Of a stretch of 64,000 bases of DNA, positions 16,769 through 25,235 are shown in pieces. The stretch is from Neomicrococcus lactis (GTDB lineage Bacteria > Actinomycetota > Actinomycetes > Actinomycetales > Micrococcaceae), in assembly GCF_014200305.1 (NCBI RefSeq), contig NZ_JACHBL010000001.1:1860001-1924000 (forward strand), given 5' to 3'. The notes below the pieces were generated by a model. That model was given only the letters and a program-made list of their open reading frames with translations, was not told the origin of the DNA and searched no databases. How positions within the stretch are numbered: position 1 is the stretch's first letter; every line of letters starts with the position of its first letter. The translations under genes and the position numbers were made by a program.

Positions 16769-17626
16769 ATGACTACAGACGTACGCGCTTTCACGACACC
16801 TGATGTCGTGGCCGAGGCTTCAGCACCAAGCCAGAACGCACCAAGCGGTGAGTCGGCAAGTGGAGTGCGCTTTGAGGGCGTGGGCCGCTCTTTCCCAGCC
16901 GTCTCGGGGAATACCAAGGTGGTCCTGCGGAACATCGACCTAAACATCCAGCCTCACGAGATCGTGGCAATCCTGGGTCCTTCCGGCTCCGGAAAGTCCA
17001 CGTTGTTGCGCGCAGCGTCCGGACTGGATCAGCCCAGCTCGGGACGAATTCTCATTGACGGCGAACCCGTCAAAGGCATCGACCCACGTTGTGCAGTGGC
17101 CTTCCAAGAACCCCGACTCTTGCCGTGGCAAAACCTGGCTAAGAACGTGGAACTCGGTTTGCCATCGGGAACCCCGAAGGCTGAAGGTGCTGAGCGCGTG
17201 AAGCGTCTCTTGCAGCTCGTGGGACTTGGCGAAAGCTCGCACTTGCGTCCTCGCGAAGTTTCCGGCGGCATGGCACAGCGCACCTCCTTGGCTCGTGCAC
17301 TTGCTCGCCGTCCCGGCGTGCTCTTGCTCGACGAACCTTTCGGCGCACTCGACGCACTCACCCGCTTGAACATGCAAGACCTCTTGCTCTCCGTTCACCA
17401 AGCTCACCCGGCAACGGTTCTTCTGGTTACCCACGACGTCGACGAAGCCCTCCAGCTCGCCGACCGGATTGTGGTTCTGGGAGTGGAGGATGGCAAACCA
17501 GGAGCCACGATTTCACGGATCCTGACGGTCCCCGGCGAACGCCCACGCGATCGCGCGTCGGCAGAACTGGCACGAATGCGCGCCGAACTGCTCTCGAGCC
17601 TCGGCGTCGACGCACACCGTCACTAA
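16769..17626 (+). CDS. Aliphatic sulfonate ABC importer ATPase (SsuB-type)
   Basis: A 285-residue ABC ATPase of the nitrate/sulfonate/taurine importer group. Walker A GPSGSGKST, the Q-loop segment AFQEPRLLPW (the RLLPW form is typical of SsuB/TauB), signature VSGGMAQRTSLARALA, Walker B LLLDEPFGALDA and the switch His in LLVTHDVDEALQL. A 50-residue hydrophilic N-terminal extension precedes the domain. First gene of an ATPase, binding protein, permease unit under the S-box at 16664. No SsuD monooxygenase gene is in the operon; the NtaA- and SfnB-type enzymes nearby may take that role. Confidence 0.9.
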   Translation: MTTDVRAFTTPDVVAEASAPSQNAPSGESASGVRFEGVGRSFPAVSGNTKVVLRNIDLNIQPHEIVAILGPSGSGKSTLLRAASGLDQPSSGRILIDGEPVKGIDPRCAVAFQEPRLLPWQNLAKNVELGLPSGTPKAEGAERVKRLLQLVGLGESSHLRPREVSGGMAQRTSLARALARRPGVLLLDEPFGALDALTRLNMQDLLLSVHQAHPATVLLVTHDVDEALQLADRIVVLGVEDGKPGATISRILTVPGERPRDRASAELARMRAELLSSLGVDAHRH

Positions 17627-17773
17627 GCCCGGCTCTCAAACGGTCAAACGGTCACACGTTCAGGCGATCAAAACGGCACGTCGTTCTATAACGACGCCGC
17701 CTCGCCACCACACAGCTTCAACAACCTTGTCTTCAATAACTACTTTCAACCACATTTCTTGAGGAGCACCATC

Positions 17774-18844
17774 ATGTCTTTCACCGCTAAATCCTTCTCC
17801 GCAGTCACCACTCGCCGCTCCGTCCTGGGACTGAGCGCACTCGCTGCCGCAACCTTCCTTTCTGCTTGCGCAGGCGAAGGCGGAAGTGGCCAGTCCGCTG
17901 GTTCGCAAGCTGCGTCGTCGTCCGCTAATGCCGCCGGCAAAGTCCTGAACATCGACTTCGCAACATACAACCCGCTCTCCCTCGTGTTGAAGGAGAAGGG
18001 CTGGCTCGAGGCGACGCTCAAGGATCAGGGTTACACCGTGAATTGGGTGCAGTCCGCGGGATCGAACAAGGCCAACGAAGCCTTGCGCGCCGGCGCCATC
18101 GACGTAGGATCCACCGCCGGATCCGCCGCACTCTTGGCCCGCTCGAACGGCTCGCCCATCAAGAACATCCTCTTGTACTCGCAGCCAGAATGGGCCGCGC
18201 TGGTAGTCGCGAAGGATTCCACGATCGCTTCTGTCGCTGATCTCAAGGGCAAGAACGTGGCCGCCACGAAGGGTACGGACCCATACTTCTTCTTGCTCCA
18301 GGCTCTCGAGGCGAACGGCCTCAAGGCATCGGACGTCACGGTGCAGAACCTGCAGCACGCTGACGGCCGCGCCGCTCTCGAAAACGGATCCGTGGACGCA
18401 TGGAGCGGCCTCGATCCCATCATGGCCGGAGCCGAGCAGGCCGGCGCGAAGCTCATCTTCCGCAACGTGGACTTCAACACCTACGGCTTCTTGAACGCCA
18501 CCGAGTCCTTCTTGAAGGAGAAGCCGGAAATCGCGCAGGCAGTAGTGAACGCTTACGAATACGCACGTGCCTGGGCACTCAAGAACGTCGAAGAGACGGA
18601 AGAGATTCTCGCGAAGGTCGCCGGTCTCGATGCGGCCGTGGCCAAGAAGGTCATCTCCGAGCGCAGCAACCTCGATGTGGATTCCACCCCGGGCGAGAAG
18701 CAGCGCGCTGTTCTCGAGAAGGTTGGACCGATCTTCGTCCAGTCCGGCGACGTGAAGGATCAGGGCACTGTGGACACCGCCCTTGCGTCCCTCTTTGATG
18801 ATTCCTTCGCCAAGAAGGCTGACACTTCCAAGGTCAACGCATGA
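17774..18844 (+). CDS. Sulfonate-type ABC importer substrate-binding lipoprotein (SsuA-like)
   Basis: A 356-residue periplasmic-binding-protein-like II family protein of the SsuA/TauA group. The N-terminus has TTRRSVLGLSALAAATFLSAC: a signal with a twin-Arg-like RR and a lipobox LSAC, so it is a surface lipoprotein. The body has the family patterns VNWVQSAGSNKANEALRAG, DVGSTAGSAALLAR and KNVAATKGTDPYFFL. The ATG at 17774 is chosen for GAGGAGC 7 bases upstream. It lies 147 bases after ssuB and overlaps the permease by 4 bases. Confidence 0.9.
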   Translation: MSFTAKSFSAVTTRRSVLGLSALAAATFLSACAGEGGSGQSAGSQAASSSANAAGKVLNIDFATYNPLSLVLKEKGWLEATLKDQGYTVNWVQSAGSNKANEALRAGAIDVGSTAGSAALLARSNGSPIKNILLYSQPEWAALVVAKDSTIASVADLKGKNVAATKGTDPYFFLLQALEANGLKASDVTVQNLQHADGRAALENGSVDAWSGLDPIMAGAEQAGAKLIFRNVDFNTYGFLNATESFLKEKPEIAQAVVNAYEYARAWALKNVEETEEILAKVAGLDAAVAKKVISERSNLDVDSTPGEKQRAVLEKVGPIFVQSGDVKDQGTVDTALASLFDDSFAKKADTSKVNA

Positions 18845-19680
18845 GCGTCAATCTCGGCCCCGACAGCTCGGTAGCAACGGCTGCGAGCGCAGACAACTCG
18901 ACGGCCACGGCGCTGCGGTCCGGTAGCGGACTCGTAGGCAAGCGTATTGCTCTCGGTGCCATTGTGCCGCTGGCCATCCTGGTGCTGTGGCACTTTACGA
19001 CGGCGCTAGGCGTCTTTTCGCCCGTCCAGCTGCCGTCGCCATGGTCCGTCTTGGAAGCCGGAATTGATCTGGCCCGCCGCGGCGAGCTGTGGGGTCACAT
19101 CGCGATTTCTACGCAGCGCGTGTTCTTGGGCTTCGCCATTGGCGGGTTCTTGGGTCTGCTGTTCGGCTCCCTGCTGGGCCTGTCCAACATCGCGGACGCC
19201 CTACTTTCGGCGACCATCGGCGCTTTCCGCGCCGTGCCATCGCTCGCATGGGTTCCGCTGCTCATCCTCTGGCTCAAGATCGGTGAGAACTCCAAGGTCA
19301 CCCTGATTGCCATCGGTGCTTTCTTCCCCGTGTTCACCACGGTGTACTCGGCGTTGAAGCACGTGGACAAGAACCTCGTGGAGGCCGGCCGCGCGTTTGG
19401 CCTCAAGGGCGTCAAGTTGTTGACCACCATCCAGCTCCCGGCCGTGGTGCCGTCCGTTTTCTCCGGACTGCGCTTGGCACTGGCTCAAGCCTGGTTGTTC
19501 TTGGTCGCGGCCGAGCTCATTGCATCATCCATGGGTCTGGGCTTCTTGCTCACGGATTCCCAAAACAACGGCCGCACGGACCGGCTCTTGCTGGCCATCG
19601 TTTTGCTCGCGGTGATAGGAAAGATCACGGACGCGCTGTTGGGACTCGTGGAGCGCAAAGCCGTCCAGCGGTGGGCCTAA
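18841..19680 (+). CDS. Sulfonate-type ABC importer permease (SsuC-like)
   Basis: A 279-residue permease with six hydrophobic segments starting at IALGAIVPLAILVLWHF. The EAA-type coupling segment VEAGRAFGLKGVKLLTTIQLPAVVPSV is split across about residues 182-205 and is typical of the SsuC/TauC group. The ATG overlaps the TGA of the binding-protein gene (ATGA), so the two are translationally coupled. Transcription probably ends in the hairpin formed around its own stop codon. Confidence 0.91.
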   Translation: MSVNLGPDSSVATAASADNSTATALRSGSGLVGKRIALGAIVPLAILVLWHFTTALGVFSPVQLPSPWSVLEAGIDLARRGELWGHIAISTQRVFLGFAIGGFLGLLFGSLLGLSNIADALLSATIGAFRAVPSLAWVPLLILWLKIGENSKVTLIAIGAFFPVFTTVYSALKHVDKNLVEAGRAFGLKGVKLLTTIQLPAVVPSVFSGLRLALAQAWLFLVAAELIASSMGLGFLLTDSQNNGRTDRLLLAIVLLAVIGKITDALLGLVERKAVQRWA

Positions 19681-19700
19681 CTATCTAAGTGCCCACCGCT
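19667..19700. terminator. Bidirectional hairpin between ssuC and the SDR gene
   Basis: AGCGGTGGGC and GCCCACCGCT form a perfect 10-bp stem that includes the ssuC stop codon in its loop side. It separates two converging genes. T-runs are weak on both strands. Confidence 0.55.
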
Positions 19701-19714
19701 GCATAGCGGAACAC

Positions 19715-20539
19715 TCAACCGAGCTTCGAGAAGTACTCCAACACGCGCTCGTCCGCCCAGCTCCACGCGTCTTCGCCGCGCAGCACTACGTCCGCGCCGC
19801 CATCGCAATAGATGGTCTGGCCGGCACAGTGCGTGTTTTCCACGGAGGTCAGCCAGATCAGCAGGTTGGCAATCGACTCTGGCGGCTGGTGGTAATTCAG
19901 CGGCATCGGCACCACGGAATCAACCATTTTGACGCCCTGCTCGTTGCTCAACAGATCGGCGGTCATCGGCGTAGTCACGATTCCCGGCCCCACAGCGTTG
20001 AGCGGAATTCCCACACCGGCCCATTCCGGTGTGACGGATTGCGCGCGAACCCACCGGGAAATAGCTCGCTTGGATGATGAGTAAATCATGCTGCCACCGC
20101 GCGGATCCTCCGCGAGCTGTGCGGCAATTTCGAGGGCTTTGGCTTCGTCATTGCTCAGCAACGCTTCGGTGAGCGGGGTGAACTGAGGCTGCAGCGAAGA
20201 CATCGAAGAGACCAGTGCCGCACGCGGAGCATCAGATTCAGCCAACACCGGACGCAGTCCCTCGAGAAATTCGGTCATGCCGAAGTAATTGATGGCGGCC
20301 GTCGCGGGAATCGGATGAGAAATTCCCGCGCAGGCAATCACGGCATCAACTTTTCCGCCGGCCGCGGCGAGCGAATCTTGAACTGCTTTCTGGCGACCTT
20401 CCGGTGTGCCGAGGTCGCCTTCAACGTCGGTTCCGCGAAGGTCTACGCCGACCACCGTCTCGCCGCGTTCGCGCAGAATCTCCGCGGTCTTCTTTCCAAT
20501 GCCAGATCCTGCGCCAGTAATGATGTAGGTACGTGCCAT
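19715..20539 (-). CDS. Short-chain dehydrogenase/reductase (3-alpha-hydroxysteroid dehydrogenase-like)
   Basis: A 274-residue SDR. The NAD(P) loop ITGAGSGIGKKTAE is at the N-terminus, the strand VIACAGI replaces the usual NNAG, the catalytic Ser is in SSMSSL, and YSSSKRAISRW holds the Tyr and Lys. A short hydrophobic region and a DLRGTDVEGDLGT segment after the second strand resemble the 3-alpha-HSD/carbonyl reductase subgroup. ATG 20539 has GGGAG 8 bases before. It diverges from the S-box-controlled synthetase and has no S-box itself; a role in sulfur metabolism is not shown. Confidence 0.83.
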   Translation of the reverse strand: MARTYIITGAGSGIGKKTAEILRERGETVVGVDLRGTDVEGDLGTPEGRQKAVQDSLAAAGGKVDAVIACAGISHPIPATAAINYFGMTEFLEGLRPVLAESDAPRAALVSSMSSLQPQFTPLTEALLSNDEAKALEIAAQLAEDPRGGSMIYSSSKRAISRWVRAQSVTPEWAGVGIPLNAVGPGIVTTPMTADLLSNEQGVKMVDSVVPMPLNYHQPPESIANLLIWLTSVENTHCAGQTIYCDGGADVVLRGEDAWSWADERVLEYFSKLG

Positions 20540-20687
20540 ATCCGGTACTCCCAAGCTTCAGTGAGGTCATCAATTGATGGGCACTGCCAGACTATCCGCC
20601 CAACATTGCCTGAGATAGAGGCAAAATCCCGCCACACCACGTAACCCATTTTGCTTCTGCCCCGCCTCGTGGCGTTGAGTAGAACGG

Positions 20688-20772
20688 TACCCATCAAGAG
20701 CGGCTGAGAGACCTGGCTCCGCGACGCCGCAGCAACCCTCGCAAGAGTTGGTGCTACCGCCAGGGCCGATGG
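20688..20772 (+). promoter_or_regulatory. S-box (SAM) riboswitch overlapping the ribosome binding site of the CoA synthetase
   Basis: CCATC (20691-20695) pairs with GATGG (20768-20772). Core: AAGAGCGGCT, GAGAGACCTGGCTC, GACGCCGCAGCAACC, GGTGCTACCGCCAGGG. The closing GATGG runs straight into GGAAGGA, the ribosome binding site for TTG at 20784. Confidence 0.89.
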
Positions 20773-20783
20773 AAGGATTAATT

Positions 20784-22727
20784 TTGTCTTTTTCACCTTC
20801 AATTACGACGGCGCAGCTCACCGAGGATTTCCCCTCTGAGGAAGCGCGGCTTGAGTTTTGGGCGGACGCTGCTCGCGAGCTCGAGTGGGCCGTTCCGTTC
20901 ACGAAGATTCACTCGGCTACCCCGGTAGATCCCACGAACGAGCGTGGGCCGGACATTCGCTGGTACGAGGACGGCAAGCTCAACGCTGCCGTGAACTGCG
21001 CCGACCGCCACGTTGCTGCGGGTAAGGGCGACAAGGTCGCTTTGTACTTCGAGGGAGAACCCGGCGACCGCCGCGCGGTGACCTACAAGGATCTCGCGGA
21101 GGAAGTCGCTCAGGCAGCCAACGCGCTGGAAGAACTCGGCATCAAGCACGGTGACCGCGTGGTCATTTACCTGCCGGTGCTCGTGGAAACTGTCGTCATC
21201 ACGCTGGCCTGCGCACGCATCGGCGCGATCCATTCGCTGGTCTTCGGCGGCTTCTCCGCCGAGGCGCTGCGCTTCCGTGTGGAAGATACGGGAGCCAAGC
21301 TCCTTGTGACCACAGACGGACAGTTCCGCCGCGGCAAGACGGTGGCCGTGAAGTCGAACGCTGACGAAGCCGTCTCGGGCGAGAACAACATTGAGCACGT
21401 CCTCGTTATTAAGCGCACGGGAGACGAGATCCCCTGGACTGAAGGCCGGGATGTTTGGTGGGACGACGTCGTCGTACGGCAGTCAACAACCCACGAGGCA
21501 CCCGCTTTCGACGCCGAAAATCCCCTCTTCATCATGTACACCTCCGGCACCACCGGGCAGCCGAAGGGCCTGGTCCACACCACCGGCGGCTACCTCACTC
21601 AAGCCAGCTGGTCCCACCGCTTCCTCTTCGGAGCCAGCGAGGAGGACGTGCATTGGTGCACCGCAGACCTCGCGTGGGTTACGGCGCACACCTACGAAAT
21701 TTACGGTCCGCTTTCCAACGGCGTGACCCAAGTGATCTACGAAGGCGTGCCGAATGCGCCGCACCCCGGCCGTCACTTCGAGGTCATTGAGCGCTACGGC
21801 GTCACTACCTATTACACGGCGCCCACGCTGGTGCGCTCGCTCATGGGCTGGTTCCCAGACGGCATCCCCTCCGAGTATGACCTCTCCACGATCCGCCTCT
21901 GCGGCACCGTCGGCGAGGCCGTAAATCCCGAGGCATGGACCTGGCTGCGCAAGAATGTTGGCCGCGATACCCCAGCCGGCGTGCCAATGGTGGACACGTG
22001 GTGGCAATCGGAAACCGGTTCTACCGTTTTGTCGCCGCGCCCTACGGACACGAAATTCAAGCCCGGCTGTGGTTCGCGCGCACTCCCCGGATTGGCCGTG
22101 GACATCGTGGACGACGACGCAGCTACCGTCCCAGCGAACGTGCAAGGCCACATTGTGGTCACCAAGACGGGTCCCGCGATGGCGCGCACGGTGTGGGGAA
22201 ATCCGCGCCGCTACTACACGTCTTATTGGGAGAAGTACGCCGAGCAGGGCTGGTTCTTGGCTGGCGACGGCGCACGCTTTGACGACGACGGCGATATCTG
22301 GATTCTTGGCCGCTTGGATGACGTCATCAACATCTCCGGACACCGCCTCTCCACCATCGAGATCGAATCCGCGCTCGTCTCCCACCCTGCCGTGGTGGAA
22401 GCTGGCGTGTGCCCGACCTTCGATGCGAAGACCGGGCATGCCGCGACCGCGTTCGTGGTGCCACACGACAAGTCGTTGATTGGAACGGCATCACCCGAGG
22501 TGGTGGCCTCCTTGCTGGCTCACGTGTCCCACGAGATTGGGCCCATCGCGAAGCCGCGCGACATCGTGTTTGTGCCGGACGTGCCGAAGACCCGTTCCGG
22601 CAAAATCATGCGCCGCCTGTTGACCCAGCTGTTTGAAGGGTCTCCACTCGGCGACACCACCTCGCTGCAGAACGAGCCGTGCATCCCGGAGATCAACGAG
22701 ATCTGCCGCGAGCGCGTGGGGGCCTAA
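20784..22727 (+). CDS. Acetyl/acyl-CoA synthetase (AMP-forming)
   Basis: A 647-residue ANL-superfamily ligase of the acetyl/propionyl/acetoacetyl-CoA synthetase type (about 650 residues is the usual length). Motifs: P-loop MYTSGTTGQPKG, VDTWWQSETG, the adenylation-domain hinge LGRLDDVINISGHRLST and the C-terminal catalytic Lys in TRSGKIMRR. It should convert acetate or a related short acid, with ATP, to the CoA thioester. The start is TTG at 20784, with GGAAGGA 7 bases upstream, immediately behind the S-box. S-box control of such an enzyme is unusual; recycling acetate released by the O-acetylhomoserine sulfhydrylase encoded 2.5 kb downstream would explain it. Confidence 0.88.
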   Translation: MSFSPSITTAQLTEDFPSEEARLEFWADAARELEWAVPFTKIHSATPVDPTNERGPDIRWYEDGKLNAAVNCADRHVAAGKGDKVALYFEGEPGDRRAVTYKDLAEEVAQAANALEELGIKHGDRVVIYLPVLVETVVITLACARIGAIHSLVFGGFSAEALRFRVEDTGAKLLVTTDGQFRRGKTVAVKSNADEAVSGENNIEHVLVIKRTGDEIPWTEGRDVWWDDVVVRQSTTHEAPAFDAENPLFIMYTSGTTGQPKGLVHTTGGYLTQASWSHRFLFGASEEDVHWCTADLAWVTAHTYEIYGPLSNGVTQVIYEGVPNAPHPGRHFEVIERYGVTTYYTAPTLVRSLMGWFPDGIPSEYDLSTIRLCGTVGEAVNPEAWTWLRKNVGRDTPAGVPMVDTWWQSETGSTVLSPRPTDTKFKPGCGSRALPGLAVDIVDDDAATVPANVQGHIVVTKTGPAMARTVWGNPRRYYTSYWEKYAEQGWFLAGDGARFDDDGDIWILGRLDDVINISGHRLSTIEIESALVSHPAVVEAGVCPTFDAKTGHAATAFVVPHDKSLIGTASPEVVASLLAHVSHEIGPIAKPRDIVFVPDVPKTRSGKIMRRLLTQLFEGSPLGDTTSLQNEPCIPEINEICRERVGA

Positions 22728-22803
22728 CGCTTCGCCATCGTCGCGCTTGCCTCCCGTCCTGCGGCCGTCCGGTCTCGGGCGTCCGGTCATGGTCCCAGTC
22801 CCG

Positions 22804-22866
22804 CATCGTCGCCATCCTTGCGGATTCGTTGGTCCACAAGCGACGAATCCGCAAGTCCACGAACGT
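22804..22866. repeat. Dispersed palindromic repeat, copy 1
   Basis: Contains a perfect 13-bp inverted repeat, CTTGCGGATTCGT (22817-22829) and ACGAATCCGCAAG (22843-22855), preceded by ATCGTCGCCA. It shares both arms with copies at 24175 and 48603. It lies between the CoA synthetase and the AbiEi-like gene. It could terminate transcription but has no T-run. Confidence 0.6.
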
Positions 22867-22981
22867 ATGCTCACGCGTCACCCTCACACACACCCATGTG
22901 ATTTGCTCTTGAATCGCTCGCGAGCTCACAGTTTGCCCTTGAAAGGGTCCTGCTCACTTCAGGTGGCGCGAGCATCAAAGC

Positions 22982-24112
22982 ATGAGATTCAGTGAATTCC
23001 GGTACATCACCGCACGAAAAGACCGATCCATCGACGGGGAATACTCCCGCCTATCTCGAAACTTTCGGGCCGGCGACATCGTCCGGCTCAATCCTTCCAT
23101 CTATATGCCGACCGAGCAGTGGTTGTCCCTGAAGGCCCAAGACCGGCTTCAAGCATGCGTTGGCGCTGTGGCGCTGGCGGCTCGTCCTCACACCTTTGTT
23201 GGCGCCACAACGCTCGGCCTCTATGAAATCCCCTTGGTTAAACCCGGCGTCCTCGAGTCTCCGCAAATATTTGTCGGAGTGAAGACTCTCGGTAGCGTCC
23301 GAGTTCGAACGCCAATTGGGTGTTACGGCAACCTTCCTGACGCGAGAGTGCGCTATGCAGCGCAGAACTCTGGCCGCCAAGAGGTTGCCGTGCTGCCACA
23401 GCCTCCAAGAATTCGTGGCCAGCTCTTGTCAGGTTCAAGGAGCACTGAGCTTTCCTTAGAGGATTGGTCATACAGGGTTGCCACTGAAACTCTTAGTCAA
23501 GCCCTCATTCGTTGCATCCATAGTTTCCCTTTCGAATCACGTGTAGTCATCATTGAGCATCTCCTTCGTTCCGGAACGACTTTGCGGAGCGAAATATACG
23601 AAGCCTGCGGACGCCAAATAAGCGCACGAGCTGACGGGACTGTGCGCTGGACTAAAGAATTCTTAATCATGCTTGCCCAGGGTCAACCGATCCCCTGCAG
23701 GCGGAGAGCTTTCGAAGAGGCAATCGCCTTTGCGACTCTCGCCAACGAGTCCGTCGGCGAATCGCTGAGCCATGCTCTCATCCACAAGCTGGGTTTTGAA
23801 GCACCCCAACTTCAAGTACCGATGCAACTTCCTAGCGGTCGCTTTGTCAGGCCTGACTATTTTTGGCCGAACGTGCGAGTTGTCGGCGAATTCGATGGAG
23901 CTCACAAATACACCAAGTCCATGCAGGTGTCAGGCAAGGAGCCGAGCCGAGTGGTCTACGAAGAAAAGCTGCGCGAAGATGGAATCCGTTCATTGGGCCA
24001 TAGAGTCTGCCGTTGGACGTGGGCAGACCTCATGAACCCAGAGCGACTGGCCCGAATTCTTTCCAATGCAGGCGTACCCCGGAGCTCAGGCGTCCGCCGA
24101 TTCGGCGACTAA
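22982..24112 (+). CDS. AbiEi-like N-terminal domain plus DUF559/PD-(D/E)XK-like C-terminal domain protein
   Basis: A 376-residue protein of an actinobacterial family usually labelled type IV toxin-antitoxin AbiEi-like or endonuclease-domain protein. The N-terminal part (AGDIVRLNPSIYMPTEQW, then FVGATTLGLYEIPL) resembles the winged-helix antitoxin region. The C-terminal part RPDYFWPNVRVVGEFDG, then VYEEKLREDGIRSLGHRVCRWTW, matches the DUF559/Vsr-like nuclease core with D, E and a possible K. No partner toxin gene is adjacent. It is bracketed by palindromic repeats (22804-22866 and 24175-24236). Function is not established. Confidence 0.7.
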   Translation: MRFSEFRYITARKDRSIDGEYSRLSRNFRAGDIVRLNPSIYMPTEQWLSLKAQDRLQACVGAVALAARPHTFVGATTLGLYEIPLVKPGVLESPQIFVGVKTLGSVRVRTPIGCYGNLPDARVRYAAQNSGRQEVAVLPQPPRIRGQLLSGSRSTELSLEDWSYRVATETLSQALIRCIHSFPFESRVVIIEHLLRSGTTLRSEIYEACGRQISARADGTVRWTKEFLIMLAQGQPIPCRRRAFEEAIAFATLANESVGESLSHALIHKLGFEAPQLQVPMQLPSGRFVRPDYFWPNVRVVGEFDGAHKYTKSMQVSGKEPSRVVYEEKLREDGIRSLGHRVCRWTWADLMNPERLARILSNAGVPRSSGVRRFGD

Positions 24113-24174
24113 CCGTCAGACACCTCGCTGATTCAGGAGATTCGGTTGTAGTTGCCACTCGAGTCACCAAACGC

Positions 24175-24236
24175 AATCGTTGCCAAACTTGCATATTCGT
24201 TGCCTGTTGACCGACGATTCTGCAAGTCTGGCAACG
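24175..24236. repeat. Dispersed palindromic repeat, copy 2
   Basis: Outer arms CGTTGCCA and TGGCAACG are perfect; the inner arms CTTGCATATTCGT and ACGATTCTGCAAG pair imperfectly. It shares ATCGTYGCCA and GCAAGTC with copies 1 and 3 and lies just downstream of the AbiEi-like gene. Confidence 0.6.
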
Positions 24237-24311
24237 CATGCGAATCGAGAAGTCTTTATACCTCAACGTCGAATCATCATGATCACTTCACTTCAGGACT
24301 AAGCTCTTCAC

Positions 24312-24986
24312 ATGGATCAGGCACACGTGGATCAATACGAGGCGGCTCAAGACCAAGCAGTTCAGAACGAGGACGTTCAGGAAGCGTCGGGGCTAGCATT
24401 CGTGCGTCACGGCCAGACTGACTGGAACGCCGAAGGCCTCCTGCAAGGCGGCACGGATGTTCCGCTCAATGACCACGGGCGACTTCAAGCGCATGACACC
24501 GCGCAGCTCCTGAAGAAGGCCGGCCCTTGGGATGTCATCGTCTCCTCACCCATGAAGCGCGCTCTCGAGACGGCAAAGATTCTGGCCGAAGAACTCGGCT
24601 GCGATCACCACATCAAGACCTATGCCGAGCTCAAAGAACGCTCCTACGGCGATCTTGAAGGACAGTGCCGCGTCACGCAGAGCCCTGAAGTTCAAGATGC
24701 CATGCACCCGCCGGCACACATCGCTTTCGAAGACCTCGATGACTACGAGAAAAAGGCTTACGAAAAAGGCCTCCTGCCAAACGTGGAACCTTCCCAGAGC
24801 GTGGGCGAGCGCGGCGCCGCAGCCGTCCGTCAGATCTGCGAAGACTTCCCGGGTCAGCGCGTAGTAATCGTCAGCCATGGAACACTCATTCGCTTGACCA
24901 TGGACGCGCTCACGGGCGAACGCCACCCGAGCGTTGAAAACGCGGAGATCGTTTACATTCCGGGTCCGGTAAGCGTCGACGCCTAA
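24312..24986 (+). CDS. Histidine phosphatase family protein (phosphoglycerate mutase-like)
   Basis: A 224-residue member of the RHG phosphatase family. After a Gln/Asp-rich tail of about 30 residues it has the catalytic RHG in FVRHGQTDWN, then SSPMKRALETA, the acidic ERSYGDLEG and the second catalytic His in VIVSHGTLIR. It should dephosphorylate a small metabolite; the substrate is not evident. GTG at 24327 is an alternative start. It is a single gene between repeat copy 2 and the metY S-box. Confidence 0.85.
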   Translation: MDQAHVDQYEAAQDQAVQNEDVQEASGLAFVRHGQTDWNAEGLLQGGTDVPLNDHGRLQAHDTAQLLKKAGPWDVIVSSPMKRALETAKILAEELGCDHHIKTYAELKERSYGDLEGQCRVTQSPEVQDAMHPPAHIAFEDLDDYEKKAYEKGLLPNVEPSQSVGERGAAAVRQICEDFPGQRVVIVSHGTLIRLTMDALTGERHPSVENAEIVYIPGPVSVDA

Positions 24987-25103
24987 AACTCAAGAGACAA
25001 AGGGCCGCCCTCAAAAGGGCAACGCGCAAACCTCAAGGCCAGCGCAACAAATCGACTCCCCGATTCGGCCCAGACCACTCGCACCGCTTAAGATCAGGAA
25101 AGC

Positions 25104-25221
25104 AACCATCCCGAGCGGCTGAGAGACCTGGATCGCTGACGCCGCAGCAACCCTCCGTCCACATGAACGTCTAGACGACTTCATGCTGGCCAAGGAACGG
25201 TGCTACCGCCAGGACCGATGG
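25104..25221 (+). promoter_or_regulatory. S-box (SAM) riboswitch of the metY unit, with long variable arm
   Basis: CCATC (25106-25110) pairs with GATGG (25217-25221). Core: CGAGCGGCT, GAGAGACCTGGATC, GACGCCGCAGCAACC, GGTGCTACCGCCAGGA. It is about 30 bases longer than its relatives because the arm between GCAACC and GGTGC holds an extra stem (ACATGAACGTC pairing with GACTTCATGC-like sequence). The closing stem abuts GGAAGGAG, the ribosome binding site for TTG 25236. Confidence 0.89.
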
Positions 25222-25235
25222 AAGGAGTTCCCTCT

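Noticed and set aside
16664-25221. TPP riboswitches, because of the repeated GGCTGAGAGA string
   Set aside because: The remaining core (GCAACC, then GGTGCTA, closed by CCATC/GATGG) is that of the S-box, and the TPP-specific ACCTGATC...GCG.AGGGA part is missing. The target genes are sulfur genes, not thiamine genes.
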